Assembly (NCBI GenBank): GCA_016290715.1
Contig: JAEEUY010000094.1
Location: forward strand, 1 to 36,595
Direction of reading: 5' to 3'
Length of the DNA stretch: 36,595 nt
Source of the DNA: Bacteroidales bacterium
GTDB taxonomy: Bacteria; Bacteroidota; Bacteroidia; Bacteroidales; WCHB1-69
Numbering within the stretch: the stretch's first letter is position 1; each line of letters begins with the position of its first letter. A program made the position numbers and the translations under genes. Of the stretch, positions 25,419 through 34,207 are shown piece after piece. The notes below the pieces were generated by a model that saw only the letters and a program-made list of their open reading frames with translations, was not told where the DNA came from and did not search any database.

Positions 25419-28022
25419 ATGAAAAAACTTAAATGGCTTACAACTACTCTATTAGTGTATTTTCCACTCTTTCTTTTTTCACAATTTTATGATGATTTTT
25501 CGGATGGGAATTTCTCTGATAATCCTATTTGGAGTGGAGATACTGGTAAATTTATGGTGAATGAACAAAAACAATTGCAATTATGGGACAATGGAGGCGG
25601 AGTCGCACAATTGTCGCTGAATAGTGGCTGGGATGAAACCCCAACAGAATGGCGAATAAGTGTGAAAATGTCTTTCGCCCCATCCGATCGCAATTATGCA
25701 TGTATTTATCTTTGCGCAAATAGTGCTGATTTTCAGTCGGATAGTCTGAAAGGATTTTTTCTCAAAATGGGAGAGTCGGGAGCAGGGGATGTCGTTGAAC
25801 TTTTTTATCAGGAAAATGGTCAGTGTTTTTCGGTCTTTCGCGGGGTAACGTCTATCGCTGCAGCGTTTTCTTATAATATAAAGGTAACGAAAGATGCTAC
25901 GAATTTATGGCGTTTATATATTGATGCATATCAAAATGGTGCGTATCAAGAGGAAGCAAGTGCGTATGGTTATTTTAATGCTTCTGATTATCAATATTTT
26001 GGAATAAAGTGCTGTTATACTTCCACCAATGCCAACCGTTTCTTTTTCGATAATATCTATAGTGGACCACCATGTATAGATACAATTCTCCCTCATTTGC
26101 AAACGTTGGACGCGTCAGATGAGGGTAAATTATTGCTCATCTTTGATAAAGCGATGGATTCTTCTTTGACATTTACAGAAAATTTTGTACTTGTGAATGA
26201 ACAAGTTTCCCCGATTTTTTGTGAATGGGGAAGGGCGACTGCCGATAGGGTGGTGCTCTATTTTGATACGATTTTTCAGGAAAGAGTGCCGTATGAACTT
26301 CTGATAAGAGATTTGTATTCGTGGAATGGCTTGCCGATGCACGATACCACCGCTCATTTTTGCAATTATCATATTTGCAGAAATGAAATAATTGTCAGTG
26401 AATTGATGGCCGTTCCGAATCCCCCTGTGCAACTTCCCGCCTGCGAATACATAGAACTGTTTAATCGATTGCCATTGGATGTTGCCCTGTCGCATTGGAC
26501 GCTTCGAATAGGAAATGCGGTCAAGTATTTACCTGACATTTTTTTGCCCCCTCGCTCAGCAGTATGCATTGTTCCTGCCAATTATCAAAATGATTTTATG
26601 GGTGTGCCCAATGTGGTTGCCGTATCATCCTTGGGAATCGCTGATGAAGAGCAGGTGTTGTCGTTGTATGATGCAGAGGAAAAGCTTATTTACCACTTGC
26701 ACGCAGATAGAAAGTGGCATACCCATAGTTTAAAGCGCTTAGGGGGATGGTCTTTGGAAATCATGGATGTGGATAATCCTTGTGGTGGTAAGGAAAATTG
26801 GGCTTCGAGTGAAGATGTCCGTGGGGGAACGCCGGGAATGCCCAATTCCGTTGCAGCTGAAAATCACGATTGGGGCTCTCCTGTATTGGAAAAAATTGTG
26901 GTACAAGATGAAAAAAATATCCGTGTTTTTTTTGATGAACCTCTTTATGTTTCCGAGGATACATTAAATCCTATGTTTTTTTCCATAGATCGTGGAATAG
27001 TGTGTGTATCTGCCAAACCGATTCCGCCTGATTATAAAAGTATTCTTTTGACATTGTCGGAAGATTTGGAACAAAATCTTATTTATACATTGACAATCAA
27101 TGGTTTGGTGGAAGATTGTGTGGGTAATATGATGCATCAGGGACTGTTCGGTGAATTTGCTTTGCCGAATCAGCCTGTTTCTAACGATATTATAATTAAT
27201 GAGTTGCTGTTCAATTCTTTTGAATCAACAGATGCTCCCTATATTGAATTGTATAACCGTTCAGATAAGGTAATTGATATAGGGAATCTCTATTTGGGTG
27301 TTGGGAATGGGGACTATCCTAAAAGTGTGGTGCCTATGGTGGAAGATGGATGGCAATTGTTTCCTAAACAATATGTAGCTATTTGTAAGGACAAATCATT
27401 AACAGAAACCCAATATATTGTTCAAAATCCGAAATCGTTGGTTGAAAATTCCAAATTTCCTGTTTTGCCGAATAGTGGAGGTACTGTGCACATTCTGACA
27501 CCTTCGTACGAACACATCGATCGGTTGATCTACGACGAGAAGATGCACTATAGCTTGTTGCAGTCGGTGGATGGGGTCTCTTTAGAACGATTGCACTTTG
27601 ATTCTCCTACGCAGGAGAGTTCCAATTGGAAATCTGCAGCAGGAAGTGCGGGGTGGGGGACCCCTGGCTATCTTAATTCCCAATTCTCAGAATTGGCTTC
27701 TGCTGACGAAATTGTACAAGTGGTTCCGCCTCTTTTTTCACCCGATAACGACGGGTTCGATGATTATGTGGAAATATATTGCTCTTTTACAGAGGCAGAA
27801 AACAGGGTTTCAATCGCCATTTATGATCCCCAAGGATATAGGATTAAAGTGCTTTCTAATAATCAGATATGTGGAATGCAAGAGCGATTTGTCTGGGATG
27901 GTATGGCGGATAATGGGAGCGCCGTCGCCAACAATCTCTATGTTGTTAAAATTGACTGGTGGAATAAAAATGGCAAACACCGTTCCATAAAAAGGTGTGT
28001 GGCGTTGGCGAGAAGATTATGA
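25419..28022 (+). CDS. Large secreted surface protein with lamin-tail domains, Ig-like modules and a FlgD-like C-terminal domain
   Basis: Signal peptide; two LTD-like segments (IIVSELMAVPNPPVQLPACEYIELFNRLP; DIIINELLFNSFESTDAPYIELYNRSDKVIDIGNLYL); SbsA/CopC-like Ig segments; C-terminus FSPDNDGFDDYVEIYCSF...FVWDGMADNGSAVANNLYVVKI. Confidence 0.85.
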   Translation: MKKLKWLTTTLLVYFPLFLFSQFYDDFSDGNFSDNPIWSGDTGKFMVNEQKQLQLWDNGGGVAQLSLNSGWDETPTEWRISVKMSFAPSDRNYACIYLCANSADFQSDSLKGFFLKMGESGAGDVVELFYQENGQCFSVFRGVTSIAAAFSYNIKVTKDATNLWRLYIDAYQNGAYQEEASAYGYFNASDYQYFGIKCCYTSTNANRFFFDNIYSGPPCIDTILPHLQTLDASDEGKLLLIFDKAMDSSLTFTENFVLVNEQVSPIFCEWGRATADRVVLYFDTIFQERVPYELLIRDLYSWNGLPMHDTTAHFCNYHICRNEIIVSELMAVPNPPVQLPACEYIELFNRLPLDVALSHWTLRIGNAVKYLPDIFLPPRSAVCIVPANYQNDFMGVPNVVAVSSLGIADEEQVLSLYDAEEKLIYHLHADRKWHTHSLKRLGGWSLEIMDVDNPCGGKENWASSEDVRGGTPGMPNSVAAENHDWGSPVLEKIVVQDEKNIRVFFDEPLYVSEDTLNPMFFSIDRGIVCVSAKPIPPDYKSILLTLSEDLEQNLIYTLTINGLVEDCVGNMMHQGLFGEFALPNQPVSNDIIINELLFNSFESTDAPYIELYNRSDKVIDIGNLYLGVGNGDYPKSVVPMVEDGWQLFPKQYVAICKDKSLTETQYIVQNPKSLVENSKFPVLPNSGGTVHILTPSYEHIDRLIYDEKMHYSLLQSVDGVSLERLHFDSPTQESSNWKSAAGSAGWGTPGYLNSQFSELASADEIVQVVPPLFSPDNDGFDDYVEIYCSFTEAENRVSIAIYDPQGYRIKVLSNNQICGMQERFVWDGMADNGSAVANNLYVVKIDWWNKNGKHRSIKRCVALARRL

Positions 28023-28925
28023 TGCCTCCACTTCCCTTTGTTTGTAAGCATAAAAGAGGAAGATGGCAGTAAGTAAAACCCCACTAATCATGGCAATAAT
28101 AGTGATGGCTGTATTGCCCTCTTGAAAGTAAAAATCACTCTCATCGTAAAGAGCCCCTGAATTTTGGAAGGCAGCGATGGCGGATAAGGCATTGTTAAAA
28201 AAATGGGCGACAATGGGAACCCACAACGAACGGCTCCATACAAAGAGATACCCCAAATAGGCGCCTAAAACCAAACGCGCTAGAAATCCACTGAACTGGA
28301 AGTGTATCGTACTAAAGATAAATGCGGTAACCCAAATGGCAATGTGTTCGCTTTTGAACCATTCCCTGAAAAAATTCTGAAGTGTTCCACGGAAAAAAAA
28401 TTCTTCACAAATAGCGGGAAAAATAGCGCAAACCAGTAGGTTTAGAAATAGACCATGCCACGTGGTATCAGAAAAAATAATCTCTAAAATGCGGTTGCTG
28501 CTCTCTTCCATATCAGCAAACATTTGTGCGATATTTCCTGGCAAGGGAATTAGTTCGTTGCATTTGATCAAAAGTGCGATACAAGGAATGAGCGTGAAGC
28601 ATAAGATGAAAGCATATACAAAAAAAACTTTCTTTTGGGGAAGCCGTCCGGACAATGAATAAGAGAAGCATTGGCATTGCTTGCAATAAGAAAATAATAA
28701 TGCAGGAATGAAAAAAGTGCCAATCGCCGACAAACCCTGTACCAATCGTAAACCATGAGGTGTCTGGAAGTCGCCTTCACCAATAAAAAAATGAGTTAAA
28801 AAAACTGAAAAAGCGCTGAAAACAATCATTCCGGCTACAACAAGAAATAGCAAGAATAGCAACTGGACAAAATACTTTTTATCTTGTAAGAAAGGGGTTT
28901 TGGAAAATAATAATCTATTGTTCAT
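28017..28925 (-). CDS. CPBP family intramembrane metalloprotease (CAAX/Abi-like)
   Basis: Multiple TM helices; FPAICEEFFFRGTLQNFF (EExxxR), FIFSTIHFQFSGF, PIVAHFFNNALSA motifs. Confidence 0.92.
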   Translation of the reverse strand: MNNRLLFSKTPFLQDKKYFVQLLFLLFLVVAGMIVFSAFSVFLTHFFIGEGDFQTPHGLRLVQGLSAIGTFFIPALLFSYCKQCQCFSYSLSGRLPQKKVFFVYAFILCFTLIPCIALLIKCNELIPLPGNIAQMFADMEESSNRILEIIFSDTTWHGLFLNLLVCAIFPAICEEFFFRGTLQNFFREWFKSEHIAIWVTAFIFSTIHFQFSGFLARLVLGAYLGYLFVWSRSLWVPIVAHFFNNALSAIAAFQNSGALYDESDFYFQEGNTAITIIAMISGVLLTAIFLFYAYKQREVEAS

Positions 28926-30945
28926 TAATTAAAAATACGGTTCTACGATTCTTGGCTCTTCCTGCTTCGGTGGCATTGCTGGCAATGGGTTTGCTCTCGC
29001 CGTACCCTTTGTAAGTCATGCGGTTTTTTGGTATCCCTTTTGTTATTAGGTAGTTATAAACGGCTTCTGCACGATGTTCGGAAAGAATAAGGTTGGTTTG
29101 GTCGTTGCCGACATCATCGGTATGTCCTTGTATCTCCACCTTGATGGTCGGATTGTTTTTTAAAAATTCAGCAAAGAAATCAACTATTTTTTCTGAAGTG
29201 GGGGTAAGGGTGAATGAGTTGGTCTTAAAATAAATATCATGCAAATCACAGATTTTCCCCACTTCTATTTTCTTTACTTCGGCATTAGAGGTGATGACGT
29301 TTTGGTCAGACTCTGCAGGGATGGTGAGCATTTTGGTGTCATAAGCATATCCCTCTTGTTTGATGTTAACAATGAGATTTTGCTCTTTTTCTGCCACCAC
29401 TTCGGTGGCTAAGGCATATTGCCCTGTGTTTTCATTTGCTTTGGTGGTACTGATGATGTTGGCGTTTTCATCGCGTAACTCAACTACCGCTTCAACTCGC
29501 TCTTTGTCATCGGTTGAAACAGTTCCTTTTACAATCATCATACTTTTCGGCCGGGCCGCTTCATATAACTCAAAACGATAAATATTCCAATCTTTCATCT
29601 CCAAGTTATTAGACGAAAAATAGGCTGTCTGACCATTCAGGCTAACAAAAAAATCCACTTCATCATTTTCAGAATTAATAGGATAGCCGATGTTGACAGG
29701 TTTTGACCATGTGCCTTTCTCCGTCATCTTTGAATAGAAAATATCTTGTCCGCCCATACCATCGTGTCCGGAGGAAGAAAAATAGAGTGTTTTGCTGTCC
29801 GTGTGCAGGAAAGGAGAGCGCTCATTTCCTTTGGTATTGATAGTAGCCCCCAAATTGACGGGATTTTGCCAATTTCCATTGGCATCACGTTCACTCATCC
29901 ATATATCTGTCCCGCCGTAACTTCCGTTGGCACGATCACTGGCAAAAAACAGGACATTGCCGTCGGAACTTAAAGAGGGTTGTGATTCCCATGAATCAGG
30001 ACGATTGATTTTGTCGCCCAAAGAACGGGGATCTGACCAGTCGCTCCCATCAAAAGTGGCATAATACAAATCGTAATTGGGATACATATACTCTTTGTTA
30101 GTGGTGGGATCTTTCAGTTTCACTTCTGTCATTTTGGCAAAAATAAGCAAGTCATTCGACAAATTAATCGTTGGACTTCCTTCGTTGCTTGACTCATTGA
30201 AAGGATAGGGAAGTGGCTGCCCGACTCCGTAGCCGCCCAAAGTATTGCGTTGGCTGTAGGAAAATAACTCTTTGTCAATGGTAACGGTGCCAAATTGCTG
30301 TTTTTCTTGAACGGGTTGGCGGCGGGTAAAATAGAAAAACTCCCCATCGGGTGATAAGGTTGCCAAATACTCATCGTTTTCCGTTGAAATGCCCTCTATA
30401 GCGTGTGGCTCAAATGGTACAGGATTATTCAAAAGCTGGTCAAAGAATTTGGATTTGCTTATAATCATTTCCGCCTCTTCAATATCACTGATCTCTTTCA
30501 CCAAATCAGGATTTTCAATCAACACTTTGGCATGCTTGATGGCAGAGGCAAAATCTTCTGTAAGGTAGGCCACTCTGGCGGCATAAAGGTGTATTTTGAT
30601 GCGGTGATAGGGGCATACAGCATACATCCGGTCGGCAGCGTCAATAATCACTTTGGCATCTTGTTTTCGTTCTATGTATAAGTTATTTAGTTCGATAGGC
30701 AGATAGTAACTTAGCGCTAAATAATAATTTGCTTCCAAATGTTCGGGATAGGCATCTAAAATATCCCGATAAATCGCATTGGCATCCGCCTTTTTCCCGT
30801 GAATTTGCAAATCACGCGCTTTTTTGAAATTCTTTTCAGTCTGTTTATCAAATTTTTGAACACACGGATCCCCTTCATCTTGTGCAAATGAAGGCGTGAT
30901 AATAAAGCAAAATAATAGCCCTAATATTATTGTTAACCGCTTCAT
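28915..30945 (-). CDS. OmpA-family protein with TPR, PD40 propeller and carboxypeptidase-regulatory-like domains (PorE-like)
   Basis: Signal peptide; TPR; repeats such as SQPSLSSDGNVLFFASDRANGSYGGTDIWMSERDANGNW; KGTVSTDDKERVEAVVELRDENANIISTTKANENTGQY; OmpA C-terminal EIQGHTDDVGNDQTNLILSEHRAEAVYNYLITKGIPKNRMTYKGYGES. Matches the domain order of PorE. Confidence 0.88.
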   Translation of the reverse strand: MKRLTIILGLLFCFIITPSFAQDEGDPCVQKFDKQTEKNFKKARDLQIHGKKADANAIYRDILDAYPEHLEANYYLALSYYLPIELNNLYIERKQDAKVIIDAADRMYAVCPYHRIKIHLYAARVAYLTEDFASAIKHAKVLIENPDLVKEISDIEEAEMIISKSKFFDQLLNNPVPFEPHAIEGISTENDEYLATLSPDGEFFYFTRRQPVQEKQQFGTVTIDKELFSYSQRNTLGGYGVGQPLPYPFNESSNEGSPTINLSNDLLIFAKMTEVKLKDPTTNKEYMYPNYDLYYATFDGSDWSDPRSLGDKINRPDSWESQPSLSSDGNVLFFASDRANGSYGGTDIWMSERDANGNWQNPVNLGATINTKGNERSPFLHTDSKTLYFSSSGHDGMGGQDIFYSKMTEKGTWSKPVNIGYPINSENDEVDFFVSLNGQTAYFSSNNLEMKDWNIYRFELYEAARPKSMMIVKGTVSTDDKERVEAVVELRDENANIISTTKANENTGQYALATEVVAEKEQNLIVNIKQEGYAYDTKMLTIPAESDQNVITSNAEVKKIEVGKICDLHDIYFKTNSFTLTPTSEKIVDFFAEFLKNNPTIKVEIQGHTDDVGNDQTNLILSEHRAEAVYNYLITKGIPKNRMTYKGYGESKPIASNATEAGRAKNRRTVFLINEQ

Positions 30946-30963
30946 TATAAATAAGTTGTTTTT

Positions 30964-31689
30964 TTATCTTAAAGTAAGTGCGTGGAATAATTCTTCAATA
31001 GAGTGGTCTTTCATTCCCCTCCGTTCGGCATCAGCACGAAGTTCGTTTAAAGTGGCATCGGCTACAATTTCTCCCTTGTTGATGATGATTGCCCGATCGC
31101 ACATGGCCTCCACTTCCTGCATGATATGAGTGGATAATAATACGGTTTTGGTTTTTCCACACCGGCGAATCAAATCACGAATCTCAACCAATTGGTTAGG
31201 GTCAAGACCTGAAGTGGGTTCGTCTAAAATAAGTACTTCAGGGTCGGCGATAAGTGCTTGTGCTATCCCCACACGCTGTTTGTACCCTTTCGATAGCAAG
31301 CCGATTTTTTTGTGCATCTCTGGTACAAGTCCAATCTCTTCAATAATTGCTGATACTCTCTGTTTTTTATTGGGGATTTTATGAATGCCAGCAATAAAAT
31401 CAAGAAATTCGGTAACATACATATCAACGTATAACGGATTTTGCTCAGAAAGGTAACCAATTTTTTTTCGTAGATTTAAGGAGTCGTTCCAAATATCTAA
31501 TCCACAAACAGATACATCTCCAGCAGTGGGTGGTTGATAACAAGTGATAATTTTCATCATGGTGGATTTTCCTGCCCCATTAGGACCTAAAAAGCCGACA
31601 ATTTCACCTTGTTTTACTTCGAAACTAACATTTTTTAACGCCCATTGCGTCCCAAACTGTTTTGATACGTTCTTGACAATAATTGACAT
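30964..31689 (-). CDS. ABC transporter ATP-binding protein, GldA-like
   Basis: Walker A GFLGPNGAGKSTMMKII, signature LLSKGYKQRVGIAQALIADPEVLILDEPTSGLDPNQLVEIR, LLSTHIMQEVEAMCDRAIIINKGEIV. Start at MSIIVKNV (31689) preferred. Confidence 0.9.
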   Translation of the reverse strand: MSIIVKNVSKQFGTQWALKNVSFEVKQGEIVGFLGPNGAGKSTMMKIITCYQPPTAGDVSVCGLDIWNDSLNLRKKIGYLSEQNPLYVDMYVTEFLDFIAGIHKIPNKKQRVSAIIEEIGLVPEMHKKIGLLSKGYKQRVGIAQALIADPEVLILDEPTSGLDPNQLVEIRDLIRRCGKTKTVLLSTHIMQEVEAMCDRAIIINKGEIVADATLNELRADAERRGMKDHSIEELFHALTLR

Positions 31690-31706
31690 TCTACCAAATT
31701 TTTCCG

Positions 31707-31714
31707 CAAAAGTA
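31707..31714 (-). promoter_or_regulatory. Putative -7 element (TACTTTTG, minus strand) for the GldA-like gene
   Basis: CAAAAGTA on + equals TACTTTTG on -, matching TAnnTTTG, 17 nt upstream of the revised start. Confidence 0.4.
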
Positions 31715-31853
31715 CATATTTTTTGAGAAGAAAAGGGGCTCTCCACTTGAAATTGTTGCATATTTTTTTCGAAAAAATCACCATAAGGGAATCTTCATTA
31801 TTTTTTTTTGAAGAAATTTAATGCGAAAAAAGATTCGTTCCATTGAAAAACAT

Positions 31854-31861
31854 TATTTTTG
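31854..31861 (+). promoter_or_regulatory. Putative -7 element (TATTTTTG) for the ammonia-lyase operon
   Basis: Exact TAnnTTTG match, 74 nt upstream of the ATG; no clear -33. Confidence 0.4.
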
Positions 31862-31935
31862 CAAACTTTAGGAGAAAAAAGAAAAGAAATTAAGGAGATA
31901 TATAACATACTGTTAATAAATAATTTATCGTAATT

Positions 31936-33444
31936 ATGCGAATAAAAGAAATTGAAGAAATTCTTTTTGAAAATAAAAAATTGGTCATTGATGGTGAAGT
32001 TCAGCGTCGTGTGGAAGAGAGTTATCATTTTTTGAAGGAATTTTCTAAAGACAAAGTAATTTATGGTATCAATACGGGTTTTGGGCCTATGGCGCAATAT
32101 CGTGTTTCAGATGAGGATTTGCTGTCATTACAATACAATATAATACGCAGTCATTCTACGGGGGCGGGAGAGCCATTTGGAGACAAATACGTTAAAGCGG
32201 CTATGATTTCGCGCTTTCAAACCTTTGCCCGAGGGAAATCGGGGGTGCATTTGAGTGTTTTGAAACTGTTGGCGGCTTTTATTAACCACGATGTTTACCC
32301 GTTTATTCCACAGCATGGCAGTGTGGGTGCCAGTGGCGATCTTGTCCAATTAGCCCATCTTGCCCTGACGCTCATTGGTGAAGGTAAAGTGAACTATCAA
32401 GGGAAGTGGCAGCCTACGATGGAAGTGCTGCGCCAATTGGATTTGCAACCGCTACAACCGTTTATTCGTGAGGGGCTGGCGCTGACCAATGGTACCGCCA
32501 TGATGACGGGTGTTGGAATTGTCAACCTGCATTATGCGAAAAAATTACTCTATTTGGCGACCATTGCCTCGGTGATGATTAATGAAATTGTAGCCTCTTA
32601 CGATGATTTCCTCGCATCAGAACTAAATGATTTGAAAGGTCATGAAGGCCAGATGCGTATTGCCCAATGGATGAGTAATTTATCATCAGATAGTCGCCGC
32701 TTGTTGAAGAGAGAGGTGGAAATGTATCATCCGCATCAAGAAGCTATTTTTAAGCATAAGGTGCAGCCATTCTACTCCTTGCGCTGTACTCCGCAGATTT
32801 TGGGACCTATTTGGGAAACCTTGCACTTCTCTGAACGAATTTTGGAAGAGGAGTTGAATGCCGTGGATGACAATCCTATTGTGGATATAGAAACGAAAAC
32901 AGTATATCACGGCGGCAATTTCCATGGCGATTATGTCTCTTTTGAAATGGATAAAATGAAAATTGCTATAACGAAATTGACTATGTTAATGGAGCGTCAA
33001 TTTAATTATTTGTGTCATGATAAAATTAATGAATTGTTGCCTCCGTTCCTTAATTTGGGAAAATTAGGATTGGATTATGGCGTGCAGGCTATGCAATTTA
33101 CGGCAACTTCCACCACCGCCGAAAATCAAACCTTATCAAATCCGATGTATGTTCACAGCATACCCAATAATAACGACAATCAAGATGTGGTGAGCATGGG
33201 AACCAATTCTGCTATTCTTGCCAAAAGAGTGATTGATAATGCCTACCAAGTGATGGCAATACATTACATCGGGTTGGCACAAGCGATAGATTGTCTGGAT
33301 ATTAAGGATAAAATGTCTTCAGTCGGTCAAAAGATATACTCCTCTATTCGCGAAATAGTGCCTGTAATTGAAAAAGACACCCCACACTATGAAGAAATAG
33401 AAGCAGTTATAAATTTTTTAAAGGATTATAAAACAGATTTTTAG
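31936..33444 (+). CDS. MIO-dependent aromatic amino acid ammonia-lyase (HAL/TAL family), probable pigment-starter tyrosine or phenylalanine ammonia-lyase
   Basis: IYGINTGFGPMAQYR, MIO motif GSVGASGDLVQLAHLAL, LALTNGTAMMTG, YSLRCTPQILGP, VDDNPIVDIETKTVYHGGNFHGDYVSFEMDK, TATSTTAENQTLSNPMYVHSIPNNNDNQDVVSMGTNSA. Resembles the Flavobacterium flexirubin-cluster TAL as I remember it. Confidence 0.93.
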   Translation: MRIKEIEEILFENKKLVIDGEVQRRVEESYHFLKEFSKDKVIYGINTGFGPMAQYRVSDEDLLSLQYNIIRSHSTGAGEPFGDKYVKAAMISRFQTFARGKSGVHLSVLKLLAAFINHDVYPFIPQHGSVGASGDLVQLAHLALTLIGEGKVNYQGKWQPTMEVLRQLDLQPLQPFIREGLALTNGTAMMTGVGIVNLHYAKKLLYLATIASVMINEIVASYDDFLASELNDLKGHEGQMRIAQWMSNLSSDSRRLLKREVEMYHPHQEAIFKHKVQPFYSLRCTPQILGPIWETLHFSERILEEELNAVDDNPIVDIETKTVYHGGNFHGDYVSFEMDKMKIAITKLTMLMERQFNYLCHDKINELLPPFLNLGKLGLDYGVQAMQFTATSTTAENQTLSNPMYVHSIPNNNDNQDVVSMGTNSAILAKRVIDNAYQVMAIHYIGLAQAIDCLDIKDKMSSVGQKIYSSIREIVPVIEKDTPHYEEIEAVINFLKDYKTDF

Positions 33445-33445
33445 T

Positions 33446-34174
33446 ATGGAATATGCACTTGTAACAGGTGGTTCACGGGGCATAGGAAGAGCTATCTGCC
33501 TGCGGTTGGCGGAAATGGGATTCCCTGTTTTGATTAACTATGCACATAATGAAGCTGCCGCTTTGGAAACCCAAAAAATGGTTGAAGACAAAGGAGGAAA
33601 GGCAGAATTGCTTCCCTTTGATGTCTCCGATGTTGGTGCCATAGAGAAGGCACTGGAACAATGGCAGGACCGGCATACTGAAGATTTTGTTTCGGTATTG
33701 GTGAATAATGCGGGTATCCGTCAAGATACGATGATGATTTTTATGCAAAATGAACAATGGAATGATGTCTTAAAAACCAGCTTGGACGGATTTTTTTATG
33801 TTACCCGCTACCTGCTCAAAGGGATGATTATGCATCGTAAGGGGAGAATTATCAATATGGTATCGTTGTCGGGAATCAAAGGACTGCCAGGGCAGGTTAA
33901 TTATTCGGCTGCGAAGGCAGCGTTGATTGGCGCTACAAAAGCGCTTGCCCAAGAGATCGCCTCTCGCAAAATTACGGTGAATGCCGTTGCCCCAGGTTTT
34001 ATCGCCACCGATATGACCAAAGATTTGGATGAGGACTCTCTCAAAAAGATGATTCCGGTGGGACGCTTCGGTCAACCGGAGGAAGTGGCGGCGTTGGTTG
34101 GTTTTTTGGCCTCTCCGCAGTCGGCTTATATAACTGGCGAGGTGATTTCCATTAATGGAGGACTTTATACATAA
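33446..34174 (+). CDS. 3-oxoacyl-ACP reductase-like SDR (FabG family)
   Basis: VTGGSRGIGRAI, VLVNNAGI, catalytic YSAAKAALIGATKALA, VNAVAPGFIATDMT, ASPQSAYITGEVISINGGLYT. Confidence 0.93.
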   Translation: MEYALVTGGSRGIGRAICLRLAEMGFPVLINYAHNEAAALETQKMVEDKGGKAELLPFDVSDVGAIEKALEQWQDRHTEDFVSVLVNNAGIRQDTMMIFMQNEQWNDVLKTSLDGFFYVTRYLLKGMIMHRKGRIINMVSLSGIKGLPGQVNYSAAKAALIGATKALAQEIASRKITVNAVAPGFIATDMTKDLDEDSLKKMIPVGRFGQPEEVAALVGFLASPQSAYITGEVISINGGLYT

Positions 34175-34207
34175 CATAATTGTAAATTTAAAAAATAATT
34201 AATAGTA

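Noticed and set aside
28017-28925. CPBP/Abi protein as a possible phage-defence gene
   Set aside because: The family name is historical; the context is envelope genes with no defence neighbours.
29640-30420. Internal repeats in the OmpA-family gene
   Set aside because: Diverged PD40 propeller blades, expected for this protein family.
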